From NCBI RefSeq assembly GCF_024385505.1, contig NZ_JANFLT010000002.1, positions 496,001 to 560,000 of the forward strand: a DNA stretch of 64,000 nt, written 5' to 3'. The notes under the pieces are model-generated. The model worked only from the letters and a program-made list of their open reading frames with translations. It had not been told where the DNA came from and searched no databases. This stretch comes from Arthrobacter zhaoxinii. GTDB taxonomy: Bacteria > Actinomycetota > Actinomycetes > Actinomycetales > Micrococcaceae. Made by a program: the position numbers and the translations under genes. Below, piece by piece: positions 32,348 to 43,539 of this stretch (within the stretch, counting starts at the first letter, position 1; each line of letters begins with the position of its first letter).

Positions 32348-32391
32348 CCTGCGCTCCCTGCGTCCTGTGGGCAGGGCGCATGGAGCGCAGG
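32348..32391 (+). terminator. long hairpin between panC and lysS
   Basis: Outer arms CCTGCGCTCC and GGAGCGCAGG enclose a second stem TGCG/CGCA and an apical CCTG/CAGG, giving an almost continuous 44-nt hairpin. No T-run follows, but its place immediately before the lysS promoter suggests termination of the folate-pan operon. Confidence 0.55.
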
Positions 32392-32429
32392 AACCGGGAG
32401 CGGTGCTTTGCTCTGTAAACTTAACAACC

Positions 32430-33932
32430 GTGACCACATCTAACCCCGTTCCCGAAGCCGCAGACACCTCCGAACAAATGCGCATCCGTGCCGAGAAGCG
32501 TGCGCGGCTGATTGACCGCGGGGACGAGGCCTACCCGGTAGGGGTGGAACGCACCGCCTCGCTGAAGGAAGTCCGCGAGAAATTCGGCCACCTGCAGGCC
32601 GACGAAGCCAGCGGCGAGACCGTCGGTGTGACCGGCCGCGTGGTGTTCATCCGCAACACCGGAAAGCTTTGCTTCGCCACGCTGCAGGAAGGCAACGGAA
32701 CCCGGCTGCAGGCGATGCTCAGCCTCGCCGTCGTCGGCGAGGAATCCCTCGCGGACTGGAAATCCCTCGTGGACCTGGGCGACATTGTCTTCATCCGCGG
32801 CGAGGTCATCTCTTCCCGCCGCGGTGAACTCTCCGTGATGGCCCAGTCCTGGTCCATGGCGTCCAAGGCCCTGCGGCCGCTGCCGGTGCTGCACGCCGGA
32901 CTGAGCGAGGAAACCCGTGTCCGCCAGCGCTACGTGGACCTGATGGTGCGCGACGAAGCCCGCGACATGGTCTACAAGCGTGCGGCAGTCATCCGCGGGG
33001 TCCGCGACACCCTGCACGGCCACGGCTACGTGGAGGTGGAAACCCCCATGCTGCAGCTGGTGCACGGCGGTGCCGCAGCCCGTCCGTTCGAAACACACCT
33101 GAATGCCTTCGACCAGAAGATGACCCTGCGCATCGCCACCGAGCTGTATCTCAAGCGGGCGGTAGTGGGCGGAATCGAGCGGGTCTTCGAGATCGGCCGC
33201 ATTTTCCGCAACGAGGGTGTGGACTCCACGCATTCCCCCGAATTCACCACGCTGGAATGCTACGAGGCCTACGCGGACCAGTTTGTAATGGCCGACCGGA
33301 TGAAGGAAATCATCCTGCACTGCGCTGACCTCATGGGCAGCCGGAAGATTGAAACCGCCGCCGGCACCATTGACCTCGACGGCGAGTGGCGCTGGCTGAG
33401 CGTGTACCCCGGCCTGTCCGAGGCAGTCGGTACGGAGATCACCCCCGAAACCGACGCCGCAGCGCTCCGGGACATTGCAGAAAAGCACGGCGTAAAGGTG
33501 GACCCGAAGTGGGACGCGGAAAAACTCGTGATTGAGCTGTTCGGCGAAATTGTGGAGCCGACGCTGCTGCAGCCCACCTTTGTCTACGACTATCCGCCCT
33601 CGGCGCAGCCGCTCGCCCGCCCGAACCGCGAGGATCCCCGCCTGATTGAAGCCTGGGACCTCATTATCGGCGGCATGGAACGCGGCACGGCCTTCTCGGA
33701 GCTGATTGACCCGGTCATCCAGCGTGAACGCCTCACCGAGCAGTCCCTTCTGGCCGCCGGCGGCGACGACGAGGCCATGGCCCTGGACGAGGACTTCCTG
33801 CGGGCGCTCGAATACGGCGCCCCTCCCATGGGTGGCATCGGCCTCGGAATTGACCGCCTTGTGATGCTTTTCACGAATACAGGAATCAGGGAAACAATTC
33901 TGTTTCCCCTCCTAAAGCCGGAAATGGGTTAA
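32430..33932 (+). CDS. lysS: lysyl-tRNA synthetase (class II)
   Basis: Charges tRNA-Lys. The 500 residues hold an N-terminal OB-fold anticodon domain (VTGRVVFIRNTGKLCFATL), motif 1 (VEVETPML), motif 2 (FEIGRIFRNEGVDSTHSPEFTTLE) and motif 3 (GGIGLGIDRLVMLF). GTG start; TAAACT (32416-32421) lies eight bases upstream and no ribosome site is visible, so the mRNA is probably leaderless. Followed three bases later by a tiny membrane protein gene. The tRNA-Lys itself is found at 53.3 kb. Confidence 0.97.
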   Translation: MTTSNPVPEAADTSEQMRIRAEKRARLIDRGDEAYPVGVERTASLKEVREKFGHLQADEASGETVGVTGRVVFIRNTGKLCFATLQEGNGTRLQAMLSLAVVGEESLADWKSLVDLGDIVFIRGEVISSRRGELSVMAQSWSMASKALRPLPVLHAGLSEETRVRQRYVDLMVRDEARDMVYKRAAVIRGVRDTLHGHGYVEVETPMLQLVHGGAAARPFETHLNAFDQKMTLRIATELYLKRAVVGGIERVFEIGRIFRNEGVDSTHSPEFTTLECYEAYADQFVMADRMKEIILHCADLMGSRKIETAAGTIDLDGEWRWLSVYPGLSEAVGTEITPETDAAALRDIAEKHGVKVDPKWDAEKLVIELFGEIVEPTLLQPTFVYDYPPSAQPLARPNREDPRLIEAWDLIIGGMERGTAFSELIDPVIQRERLTEQSLLAAGGDDEAMALDEDFLRALEYGAPPMGGIGLGIDRLVMLFTNTGIRETILFPLLKPEMG

Positions 33933-33934
33933 GC

Positions 33935-34117
33935 ATGGAATATGTAGAAGTCCTCCTGCCGTCAGTTTGTGTTGCAGCTCTCTTTTATTTCGTGATGCGG
34001 GCCCTGCTTAACTCGGATCGGTCGGAACGGCAGGCGCTGGCTGAGGCCGAGAGGGAAGCTGACCAGAGTGTAGCCCATGAAGCTTTGAAAAAACCGGGTG
34101 AAGAAGACAATAAATAG
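33935..34117 (+). CDS. small single-pass membrane protein after lysS
   Basis: A 60-residue protein beginning two bases after the lysS stop codon. One N-terminal helix (LPSVCVAALFYFVMRALL) is followed by a charged amphipathic segment rich in Glu, Ala and Arg. No recognised domain. Its codon and base composition is less GC-rich than lysS toward the 3' end. The overlap-like spacing suggests translation coupled to lysS, and its recurrence before lsr2 in related genomes is my expectation, not something seen here. Confidence 0.75.
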   Translation: MEYVEVLLPSVCVAALFYFVMRALLNSDRSERQALAEAEREADQSVAHEALKKPGEEDNK

Positions 34118-34208
34118 CCAAGTACTTTGACGGGGCTTTACTAATTGCGCCATACTCTAAGTGGTCTCATAATTAGTCTTCCCATATTTAGCTGCTTAGG
34201 AGCCTGTC
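34118..34208 (+). promoter_or_regulatory. AT-rich lsr2 upstream region
   Basis: By my count 51 of the 91 bases are A or T, far above the surrounding sequence (about one third). It contains TAATTAGTCT and TATTTAGC tracts suitable for -10 elements, then TTAGGAGCC as the ribosome site. Lsr2 binds AT-rich DNA, so autoregulation is plausible. Confidence 0.5.
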
Positions 34209-34535
34209 ATGGCGCAAAAAGTAAAAATCATTCTCGTGGATGACGTCGACGGCGGAAGTGCGGATGAGACCGTACGGTTTGCCCTGGACGGGTCACAGTA
34301 CGAGATTGATCTGTCAAAGGACAATGCCAAAACTCTCCGTGATGCACTGAAGCCCTATGTTGATGCCGGCCGCAAGGTTGGCGGCCGCACCGGCCGTCCG
34401 CGCGGCACCGGATCCGCCCGCAGTAATGAAGCAGCACAGATCCGCGAATGGGCCCGTAAGAACGGCTACACGGTTTCCGAGCGGGGCCGCGTCAACAGCG
34501 AGATCATCGATGCCTACCGGGCAGCGCAGAGCTAG
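34209..34535 (+). CDS. lsr2: Lsr2 family nucleoid-associated DNA-bridging protein
   Basis: A 108-residue H-NS-like xenogeneic silencer specific to actinobacteria. The N-terminal dimerisation domain (VKIILVDDVDGGSADETVRFALDG) is linked by a Gly/Arg-rich stretch to the C-terminal DNA-binding domain IREWARKNGYTVSERGRV, which contains the RGR minor-groove motif. The ATG follows a good ribosome site. Expected to coat AT-rich and horizontally acquired DNA. Monocistronic, 96 bases ahead of clpC. Confidence 0.96.
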   Translation: MAQKVKIILVDDVDGGSADETVRFALDGSQYEIDLSKDNAKTLRDALKPYVDAGRKVGGRTGRPRGTGSARSNEAAQIREWARKNGYTVSERGRVNSEIIDAYRAAQS

Positions 34536-34631
34536 GCATACCGCTTAGGTCTCACGCCGATGGCGAACAAGCTCCTATTGCACCCCTGGGGCACGTAGCA
34601 TCGAATTACGCGTTAGCTAGGAGTGTGCCTC

Positions 34632-37139
<2,508 letters not shown>

Positions 37140-37168
37140 CAACCGGATAGCAGAACCAATTGCACGGT

Positions 37169-37203
37169 AAGGACCCGGCGGGCAGACAGCCCGCCGGGTC
37201 CTT
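37169..37203 (+). terminator. intrinsic terminator of clpC
   Basis: A 15-bp perfect stem (AAGGACCCGGCGGGC with its complement) and a 5-nt loop end in CTT. The T-run is short, so efficiency is uncertain. Confidence 0.65.
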
Positions 37204-37275
37204 CCGCGTTAACCGGCTCCCGGTTCGGTGGCGCTGACCTGCGGAAGCATTTGGGCGGACCCGCCCCGGCAGCCC

Positions 37276-37288
37276 TAGACTGGGCCGG
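37276..37288 (+). promoter_or_regulatory. -10 and start of leaderless argA transcript
   Basis: TAGACT is followed by six bases and a GTG start, with no ribosome site. This is the same layout as serS and folE. Confidence 0.6.
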
Positions 37289-37803
37289 TGACCTCCGTAC
37301 CCGCCATCACTATCCGCCGCGCCCGCACTTCTGACGTGCCGAGGATCCGCGCCCTTGTTGCACCCCTTGCCGAGGAACGGATCCTGGTGGCCAAGGAAGC
37401 TGTGGCCTACTACGAGGCGCTGCAAGAATTCCGGGTCGCCGAGGACGCTGACGGGCGGATTGTCGGGTGCGGTGCCCTGCACGTGATGTGGGAAGACCTC
37501 GCCGAGGTGCGGACGCTGGCCGCCGATCCGGCCCTGCGCGGCAGCGGCATCGGCCATCGCCTGCTGGAACAGCTGCTGGCCGATGCCGTCGAAATCGGCG
37601 TCACCCGGGTGTTCTGCCTGACCTTTGAAGTGGATTTCTTCCGCCGGCACGGATTTGCCGTGATGGCCAATCAATCCGCGGTTGATCCCGAGGTCTACTC
37701 CGAACTGCTGCGCTCCTCCGATGAGGGCGTCGCTGAATTCCTGGACCTCGCGCGGGTAAAGCCGAACACCCTTGGAAATACGCGGATGATCCGCTCGTTT
37801 TAG
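37288..37803 (+). CDS. argA: N-acetylglutamate synthase-type amino-acid N-acetyltransferase
   Basis: A 171-residue GNAT acetyltransferase closely resembling the mycobacterial short-form ArgA (Rv2747), which acetylates glutamate or glutamine to start arginine synthesis. Visible similarities are RRARTSDVPRIR, FRVAEDADGRIVGCGALHVMWEDLAEVRTLA, the acetyl-CoA loop GSGIGHRLLEQLL, the GVAEFLDLARVKPNTLGN segment and the C-terminal RMI. Leaderless GTG start. No other arg genes are nearby. Confidence 0.88.
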   Translation: MTSVPAITIRRARTSDVPRIRALVAPLAEERILVAKEAVAYYEALQEFRVAEDADGRIVGCGALHVMWEDLAEVRTLAADPALRGSGIGHRLLEQLLADAVEIGVTRVFCLTFEVDFFRRHGFAVMANQSAVDPEVYSELLRSSDEGVAEFLDLARVKPNTLGNTRMIRSF

Positions 37804-37996
37804 CCGGCGGACGCCCGCAGCGCGTTCGCAGAGAGAGGAACCGGCCGGTCTGCGCTGGCCTTTTCCTTTCGATACTGGATAAGCTCAGGCTACTTAGCAT
37901 CATCAACGGCCCCTATGAAGCGCGGCGAAAAAACGGCTGCGAACCAGCAGCGGTTTCGCGTTTGGGACGGGCCACGATCAGAAAGCGGGTTCAGTA

Positions 37997-38173
37997 ATGG
38001 GCGCAGATGACAAGATGCAGAACAAGGCCGAAAACCTTGGCGGCAAGGTCAAGGAAGGCGTAGGCAAGGCTACCGGCAACGAGAGCATGGAAGCCGAAGG
38101 CCACGGCGACCAGGCCAAGTCGAGCCTGAAGGACGCCGGAGAAAACGTCAAGGACGCTTTCAAGGGCAAGTAA
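37997..38173 (+). CDS. CsbD family stress protein
   Basis: A 58-residue hydrophilic, Lys/Glu/Gly-rich protein of the CsbD (UPF0337) family: GADDKMQNKAENLGGKVKEG then GDQAKSSLKDAGENVKDAFKGK. CsbD proteins are strongly expressed in general stress, function unknown. In the 190 bases upstream a TAGCAT -10 candidate (37895-37900) and an overlapping 31-residue reading frame are the only visible features. A strong terminator follows. The ATG lacks an obvious ribosome site. Confidence 0.85.
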   Translation: MGADDKMQNKAENLGGKVKEGVGKATGNESMEAEGHGDQAKSSLKDAGENVKDAFKGK

Positions 38174-38182
38174 GGTTTTAGG

Positions 38183-38217
38183 AAAAAGCGGGAGGGGTTC
38201 ACCCCTCCCGCTTTTTT
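38183..38217 (+). terminator. intrinsic terminator after csbD
   Basis: A 12-bp stem (AAAAAGCGGGAGGGG with its partner) closes a TTCA loop and is followed by a run of six Ts. A textbook rho-independent terminator. Confidence 0.92.
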
Positions 38218-38369
38218 GTGCCGCAAACCGTTTCCAGAGCCTCTATCAGTGTTGGCTGGACACCCCGCTGCCCTGTTGCACTGCTTCACGCGCAGGTAGG
38301 GTCGTTGGGGTGAGGGAGCCTTGGCGTGCCCGCAGGGCTCAAAGTCCGTCCACTAAGGAGCCCGGCGTC

Positions 38370-39371
38370 ATGAAGAAACTCATCAACAACCCCCGCTCGG
38401 TGGTGGCCGAATCGCTCGAAGGCTTCGGGCTGGCCCACCACGAGCTGGTCCAGATCCATCTGGACCCGGACTACGTGCTTCGGCGCGATGTTCCGGTCGA
38501 GGGCAAGGTAGGCCTGGTCTCCGGCGGCGGCAGCGGACACGAGCCCCTGCACGGCGGCTATGTGGGCCGCGGAATGCTCACCGCCGCTGTCCCCGGTCCG
38601 GTGTTCACCTCGCCTACCCCGGACCAGATCCTCCCGGCCATCGTTAAGAGCGATTCCGGGTCGGGCGTCCTGCTTGTCGTGAAGAACTACACCGGAGACG
38701 TCCTGAACTTTGAGACCGCCGCCGAGCTTGCCGGCGTCGAAGGCATCGACGTCCGCACAGTGGTGGTGAACGACGACGTCGCGGTGGAGGACTCGCTCTA
38801 CACAGCGGGCAGGCGCGGCGTGGCCGGTACCGTGCTGCTGGAGCGGATCGCCGGCGGTGCCGCGGACCGGGGCGACGATCTCGGCAAGGTGGCGGAGATC
38901 GCCGAGCGGGTGAACGCCAACGTGCGGTCCATGGGCGTGGCCCTGGCACCCTGTACCGTGCCGCATGCCGGCGAGCCGAGCTTCACCCTCGCTGAAGACG
39001 AGATTGAAATGGGCGTGGGAATCCACGGCGAGCCCGGCCGGCACCGGGTGCCGATGACCAACGCAGATTCCATCACGGACCAGCTGATGGAACCGGTGCT
39101 GAGCGACCTCGGCGTCGCCTCCGGGGACCGGGTGCTGCTGTTTGTGAACGGAATGGGCGGAACCCCGCTGAGCGAGCTGTACATCGTGTACCGCCGCGCG
39201 GCTAAGATCCTTGAAGAGCGCGGCGCCCGGGTGGAACGTTCCCTGGTGGGCAACTACATCACCGCCCTCGAAATGGAGGGTGCGTCGGTGACCGTCCTGA
39301 GACTGGACGATGAGCTGACGGACCTGTGGGACTCGCCGGTGAACACCCCGGCACTGCGGTGGGGAGTGTAG
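38370..39371 (+). CDS. dhaK: dihydroxyacetone kinase subunit DhaK
   Basis: The substrate-binding subunit of the PTS-dependent dihydroxyacetone kinase, which forms dihydroxyacetone phosphate. The 333-residue protein has LVSGGGSGHEPLHGGYVGRGML, NYTGDVLNFETA and the substrate-linking His219 in MGVGIHGEPG. AAGGAG precedes the ATG. Start of a dhaKLM operon: dhaL follows two bases later. Confidence 0.96.
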   Translation: MKKLINNPRSVVAESLEGFGLAHHELVQIHLDPDYVLRRDVPVEGKVGLVSGGGSGHEPLHGGYVGRGMLTAAVPGPVFTSPTPDQILPAIVKSDSGSGVLLVVKNYTGDVLNFETAAELAGVEGIDVRTVVVNDDVAVEDSLYTAGRRGVAGTVLLERIAGGAADRGDDLGKVAEIAERVNANVRSMGVALAPCTVPHAGEPSFTLAEDEIEMGVGIHGEPGRHRVPMTNADSITDQLMEPVLSDLGVASGDRVLLFVNGMGGTPLSELYIVYRRAAKILEERGARVERSLVGNYITALEMEGASVTVLRLDDELTDLWDSPVNTPALRWGV

Positions 39372-39373
39372 GA

Positions 39374-40015
39374 ATGGCACTGGATGCAGCCTGGGCAGAT
39401 CAGTGGATGCGCCTCAGCGCCGCCGCCCTCAATGAGAACCGGCAGCGGCTGACCACCCTGGACCGGGAGATCGGCGACGCGGACCACGGCGAAAACATGG
39501 AACGCGGATTCGGCGCGGTGGTGGAGAAGCTGGATGCCGACGGCGTTCCGGAAACTCCCGCAGCGGTCTTCAAGACCACGGCCATGACCCTGATGTCGAA
39601 GGTTGGAGGTGCCGCCGGTCCGCTGTACGGGACGGCGTTCCTGCGTGCCTCCACCGCGGCGGGTGCGGCGCCGGCTCTCGGCCCGGCCGAACTGGTGGCT
39701 GTCCTGGCGGCCGCCCGGGACGGCATAGTTGCCCGCGGCAAGGCCGAACCGGGCGACAAGACCATGATCGATGCCTGGACCCCCGCCGTCGATGCCGCCG
39801 TGACGGCCGAGTCTGCCGGCTCCGGGCCGGTGGAGATCCTCACTGCGGCCGCGAACGCCGCCGAGGCGGGATTGGCCGGGACCGAGCCGCTCGTCGCCCG
39901 CAAGGGCCGGGCCAGCTATCTCGGGGAACGCAGTGCCGGACATCTGGATCCCGGGGCCGCCTCCACGGCGCTGATCCTGCATGCGGCGGTTTCGGCGGCG
40001 GAGGCGGCAGCGTGA
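39374..40015 (+). CDS. dhaL: dihydroxyacetone kinase subunit DhaL
   Basis: The ADP-binding subunit, which is rephosphorylated by DhaM and passes phosphate to dihydroxyacetone on DhaK. The 213-residue protein has the metal/nucleotide motif EIGDADHGENM and SKVGGAAGPLYG, and KTMIDAWTPA. Overlaps dhaM by GTGA, so the three genes are coupled. Confidence 0.95.
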   Translation: MALDAAWADQWMRLSAAALNENRQRLTTLDREIGDADHGENMERGFGAVVEKLDADGVPETPAAVFKTTAMTLMSKVGGAAGPLYGTAFLRASTAAGAAPALGPAELVAVLAAARDGIVARGKAEPGDKTMIDAWTPAVDAAVTAESAGSGPVEILTAAANAAEAGLAGTEPLVARKGRASYLGERSAGHLDPGAASTALILHAAVSAAEAAA

Positions 40016-40755
40016 GTGTCGGCCTGGTGGTTGTCTCCCACAGCGCGAAGCTGGCCGAAGGCGTCTGCGAGCTTGCCGCCCAGATGGCCGCCGATGTTTC
40101 CATTGCTGCGGCCGGCGGGACAGACGACGGCGGCATCGGCACCAGCCTGGAGAAAATCATGGCCGGTATTGCCGCTACGGACTCCGGCGAGGGCACGGTG
40201 CTGCTGACCGATCTGGGATCCGCGGTGATGACCGCGGAATCAGCCCTGGAGTTCCTCGAACCCGAGCAGCAGCAGCGGGTCCGGATGGCGGATGCGCCGC
40301 TGGTGGAGGGTACGGTGGCCGCCGCCGTAGCGGCGCAGACCGGCAGGAGCGTCGCTGACGTTGCGGCGGCGGCGGAGTCCGCCGGAGCATCCTATGCACC
40401 GGACGGTGAAACGCCCGGTAAAGCGTCCGGCGCAGCCGGCGACGCTGGTGCGCCTGCGCCTGCGCCTGCGGAACCGGAGCAGGAGCCGGCTGCCGGTGAC
40501 ACCGCCAGCGGCGCCTGGACGCTGGTAAACCCGATGGGCCTGCACGCCCGTCCGGCTGCGGTGGTGGCCCAACTGCTGGCGGACCTGGATGCGGAGATCA
40601 CCATCAACGGGGTGGACGGCAAGTCGGTCATGATGCTGATGACGCTGGGCCTGCGGCCGGGGGCGACCCTCAGCGCCACTGCCACCGGACCCGATGCGGC
40701 CCGGGCCGTGGAACTCCTGGCGGAGCAGGTGCGGAACGGGTTCGGGGAAATCTGA
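40012..40755 (+). CDS. dhaM: PTS-dependent dihydroxyacetone kinase phosphotransferase DhaM (EIIA-HPr fusion)
   Basis: Carries phosphate from PEP to DhaL. The 247 residues hold an N-terminal mannose-type EIIA domain with His10 (VVVSHSAKLAEG) and LTDLGSA, a Pro/Ala/Glu-rich linker (about residues 125-165) and a C-terminal HPr domain with His178 in NPMGLHARPA. Unlike Escherichia coli DhaM, there is no EI domain, so it must be charged by a separate EI, most simply PtsI at 58-60 kb. GTG start overlaps dhaL. Confidence 0.94.
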   Translation: MSVGLVVVSHSAKLAEGVCELAAQMAADVSIAAAGGTDDGGIGTSLEKIMAGIAATDSGEGTVLLTDLGSAVMTAESALEFLEPEQQQRVRMADAPLVEGTVAAAVAAQTGRSVADVAAAAESAGASYAPDGETPGKASGAAGDAGAPAPAPAEPEQEPAAGDTASGAWTLVNPMGLHARPAAVVAQLLADLDAEITINGVDGKSVMMLMTLGLRPGATLSATATGPDAARAVELLAEQVRNGFGEI

Positions 40756-40767
40756 GTCCTTCGCCGG

Positions 40768-41709
40768 TCAAAGCGGCAGTGACACTCCGCTGGCGTCTTC
40801 CGCGGCCAGCCGGTCCGCCAGAAGACCGGTCAGCGCCCGCTCCATCTGCTCCTGCGGTGCCTGCAGCCGGTGCAGGGCGGCCAAGGGGCCGAGTTCGGCC
40901 GCCAGGGGCGGAGCGCCCAGATCAACCGGCGCGTGCAGCAGCAGTTCCCGGCGGACCGGGCCGTCAGCCGAGCGCAGCACCGCCATCATGGCCCCGCGGA
41001 CCTGACGGTCCGTTCCCGCCCAGGCCTGGCCCCTGGCGGTGTAGTGCGGTTCCGGCCTGCCCGCGGCCACCCAGGCGCAGCGGTCCAGTATCGGACACTG
41101 ATCGCACTTAGGGCTGCGGGCCGTGCACACCACCGCGCCGAGTTCCATGACGGAAGCATTCCAGGCCACGGAATCCGAGGTGTCGGCGGGCAGCAGTGAA
41201 GCAGCGAGCCGCATTTCCGCAGCGGTCAGCGCGGGTGAGGGCAGGGCATTGCCGGTCACTGCGCGGGCATGTACCCGCCGGATGTTGGTGTCCACCACTG
41301 TTTCCCGCCGGCCGAAGGCAAACGCCGCCACGGCTGCGGCCGTATAGTCGCCGACGCCGGGCAGCCGCAGCAGTTCCGGATAAGTCGAGGGAACCTCGCC
41401 GCCGAACTCCTCCACGATGGCTTTCGCAGCGGCGTGCAGCCGCAGCGCCCGGCGGGGATAACCGAGCCTGCCCCAGGCCCGGACCGCCTCGCCGCTGGAT
41501 TCGGAGGCCAGCCCGGCCGGCGTCGGCCACCGCTGCAGCCACGAAACCCAGACCGGCAGGACGCGGACGACGGGTGTCTGCTGGAGCATGATTTCACTGA
41601 CCAGCACACCCCAGGGCGTGCGGTCGGAATCCCGCCAGGGGAGGTCGCGGGCATTGCCGGCGAACCATCCGGTGATACGACGGTGCAGTTCTTCCGCCTG
41701 TGAATCCAT
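40768..41709 (-). CDS. mutY: A/G-specific adenine DNA glycosylase
   Basis: Removes adenine paired with 8-oxoguanine. The 313-residue protein has the catalytic Glu in SEIMLQQTPV, the helix-hairpin-helix LPGVGDYTAAAVAAFAFG, the catalytic Asp in VVDTNIRRV and the 4Fe-4S cluster C-x6-C-x2-C-x5-C (CTARSPKCDQCPILDRC). The C-terminal MutT-like domain is short compared with the 350-residue E. coli protein. AAGGGAG precedes the ATG, and a -10 TAGAGT lies about 25 bases upstream. Convergent with dhaM by 12 bases. Confidence 0.95.
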   Translation of the reverse strand: MDSQAEELHRRITGWFAGNARDLPWRDSDRTPWGVLVSEIMLQQTPVVRVLPVWVSWLQRWPTPAGLASESSGEAVRAWGRLGYPRRALRLHAAAKAIVEEFGGEVPSTYPELLRLPGVGDYTAAAVAAFAFGRRETVVDTNIRRVHARAVTGNALPSPALTAAEMRLAASLLPADTSDSVAWNASVMELGAVVCTARSPKCDQCPILDRCAWVAAGRPEPHYTARGQAWAGTDRQVRGAMMAVLRSADGPVRRELLLHAPVDLGAPPLAAELGPLAALHRLQAPQEQMERALTGLLADRLAAEDASGVSLPL

Positions 41710-41791
41710 CTACCACTCCCTTGACCAGCAATACTCTACTAACCGGCGTGGTGCGCCTCGTAATCGAGGTACCGGTCCCTAGCCTTGAACC

Positions 41792-42460
41792 ATGAAGGGG
41801 ACCCGAACACAGCAGCCGGCCGGAGACCGCACCGCACCGCGGCGGCCGAGCCCCGCCGTCTACCGTCGCCGGCGGCTCGTTGCCGCCGTCCTTGCCGTGC
41901 TGCTCCTCGTGGGGCTCGGCTTCGCAGTTGCCGCCGTGGTTGGCGTCCTGACCCCGGAAAAACAGCCCGTAGCCGACGCGACCGTCCCGGCTCCGACCCT
42001 CACCTCGCCGGCCGCCACCGCGGCCGCGGCCAAAACACCGAAACCACCGAAACCGGCGGCAAGCCCGTCGGAATCCGCCTGCCGGCCGGACGCAGTTTCG
42101 GTGACGGCGGCCACTGATGCCGGGACCTACCCGGCCGGAGCCGCGCCTATCCTGACCCTCACCGTCACCAACACCGGGGAATCAGCCTGCGAGATCAACG
42201 TGGGCACTTCCCAGATGGAATTCCTGGTGGCCAGCGGATCGGACCGGATTTTCTCCTCCGTGGACTGCCAGGACGGCGGCAAGGACTACCTCCGGAAGGT
42301 GGAGCCCGGAGCGTCGGAGACGGCCAACTTCACCTGGGAACGGAACCGGTCAGCACCGGGCTGCGCTGCCGTGGCTTCCAACCCCAACCCCGGCTACTAC
42401 GTGTTCACTGCCCGGCTTGGAGAAGCCAGCAGTGAAGCGGCCGTCTTCGAACTGGAATAG
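41792..42460 (+). CDS. single-pass membrane protein with extracellular domain, unknown function
   Basis: A 222-residue protein with a basic N-terminus, one helix (LVAAVLAVLLLVGLGFAVAAVVG), a Pro/Thr/Ala-rich spacer of about 45 residues, and an extracellular beta-rich domain containing TVTNTGESACEINVG and three or four cysteines (SACRPD, ESACEI, VDCQDG, PGCAAV), likely two disulfides. The domain resembles DUF4232-like modules. TAGCCT six bases before the ATG indicates a leaderless mRNA. Tail-to-tail with disA. Confidence 0.7.
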   Translation: MKGTRTQQPAGDRTAPRRPSPAVYRRRRLVAAVLAVLLLVGLGFAVAAVVGVLTPEKQPVADATVPAPTLTSPAATAAAAKTPKPPKPAASPSESACRPDAVSVTAATDAGTYPAGAAPILTLTVTNTGESACEINVGTSQMEFLVASGSDRIFSSVDCQDGGKDYLRKVEPGASETANFTWERNRSAPGCAAVASNPNPGYYVFTARLGEASSEAAVFELE

Positions 42461-42462
42461 TC

Positions 42463-43539
42463 CTACATAAACCGGTCAAGAAGGCTGGTTTCAGCGATCC
42501 GGGAGAGACCCTCACGGACAGTGCGGGCCCGCTGCTCCCCGATGCCGTCCACCGTCATCAGATCATCGATGTTTGCCGCCATGAGGTTCTGCAGGCCGCC
42601 GAAGTGGTCCACCAGCCGGTTCGACACCGCCGGGGGAACGGATTTGATGTTGCTCAGGAGCCGGTAGCCGCGCGGCTGCACCACTGCTTCAAGGGAATCC
42701 TGGCCCGGCTGGAAGCCCACCACCGCGGCGATCTTGCTGAGGTCCACCATTTCGGACGAACTCATGTTCTGCAAGGTGGCGATCTGTTCCTCGACATTGC
42801 GTTTGCCGTCATTCAGGTCGGCGTAGTCACGCAGGATCATTTCGCTGCCCGGTCCAAGGCCGGTGGTCAGTTCCTCCAGCTGCAGGGACAGCAAACGGCC
42901 GTCCACTCCAAGTTCGAGGACATACTGGGAGATTTCCTCGGAAATCCGGCGGACCATTTCCTGGCGCTGCAGCGTGACCGCTACGTCGCGGACCGTCACC
43001 ATCGCTTCGATTTCCAGTGCGGAGAGGGAATTCGTGACCTGGTCCAGCCGGGCGCGGTACCGCTCGAGGGTCGCCAGTGCCTGGTTGGCGCGGGCCAGCA
43101 CCGGCTCGGATCCTTCCAGGACATGGCGGAGTCCGCCGACGTAGAGCTGGATGATCCGCATGGACTGGCTGACCGAAATCACCGGGAAGCCGGTCTGGAT
43201 GGCAACCCGCTCGGCCGTCCGGTGCCGGGTGCCGGATTCATGCGTTTCGATGGTGTGGTCGGGGACCAGCTGCACGGCCGCCCGCAGGATGTTCCTGGCG
43301 TCGCGGTCACAGACAATCGCGCCGTCCATTTTCGCCAGCTCCCGCAGCCTGGTGGGAGAGAAGTCAATGCCGATGTCGAACCCGCCGGAACAAATGGCGT
43401 CCACCGCGCGGTCAAAGCCGAGGACGATCAGGGCGCCGGTGCGGCCCCGCAGGATGCGCTCGAGTCCGTCACGGAGCTCGGTCCCCGGTGCTACCCGCGC
43501 CAGGGTTGCTTTCAGCGCGTCTTCGGGACTGCGGGCCAT
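42463..43539 (-). CDS. disA: DNA integrity scanning diadenylate cyclase DisA
   Basis: Makes cyclic di-AMP and scans DNA for branched structures. The 358-residue protein has an N-terminal DAC domain with the catalytic DGA (MDGAIVCD) and RHR (GTRHRTAER) motifs, a central helical linker and a C-terminal helix-hairpin-helix domain (DLMTVDGIGEQRARTV). The ATG follows AAGGAAGT; sequence upstream has no homology. A -10 TAGTAT lies about 60 bases upstream. Adjacent to radA, which regulates DisA in other bacteria. Confidence 0.97.
   Translation of the reverse strand: MARSPEDALKATLARVAPGTELRDGLERILRGRTGALIVLGFDRAVDAICSGGFDIGIDFSPTRLRELAKMDGAIVCDRDARNILRAAVQLVPDHTIETHESGTRHRTAERVAIQTGFPVISVSQSMRIIQLYVGGLRHVLEGSEPVLARANQALATLERYRARLDQVTNSLSALEIEAMVTVRDVAVTLQRQEMVRRISEEISQYVLELGVDGRLLSLQLEELTTGLGPGSEMILRDYADLNDGKRNVEEQIATLQNMSSSEMVDLSKIAAVVGFQPGQDSLEAVVQPRGYRLLSNIKSVPPAVSNRLVDHFGGLQNLMAANIDDLMTVDGIGEQRARTVREGLSRIAETSLLDRFM

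Noticed and set aside
37927-37996. Sigma-B type promoter for csbD
   Set aside because: GTTT and GGGTTC are present, but their spacing (21 bases) is too large for a convincing match.
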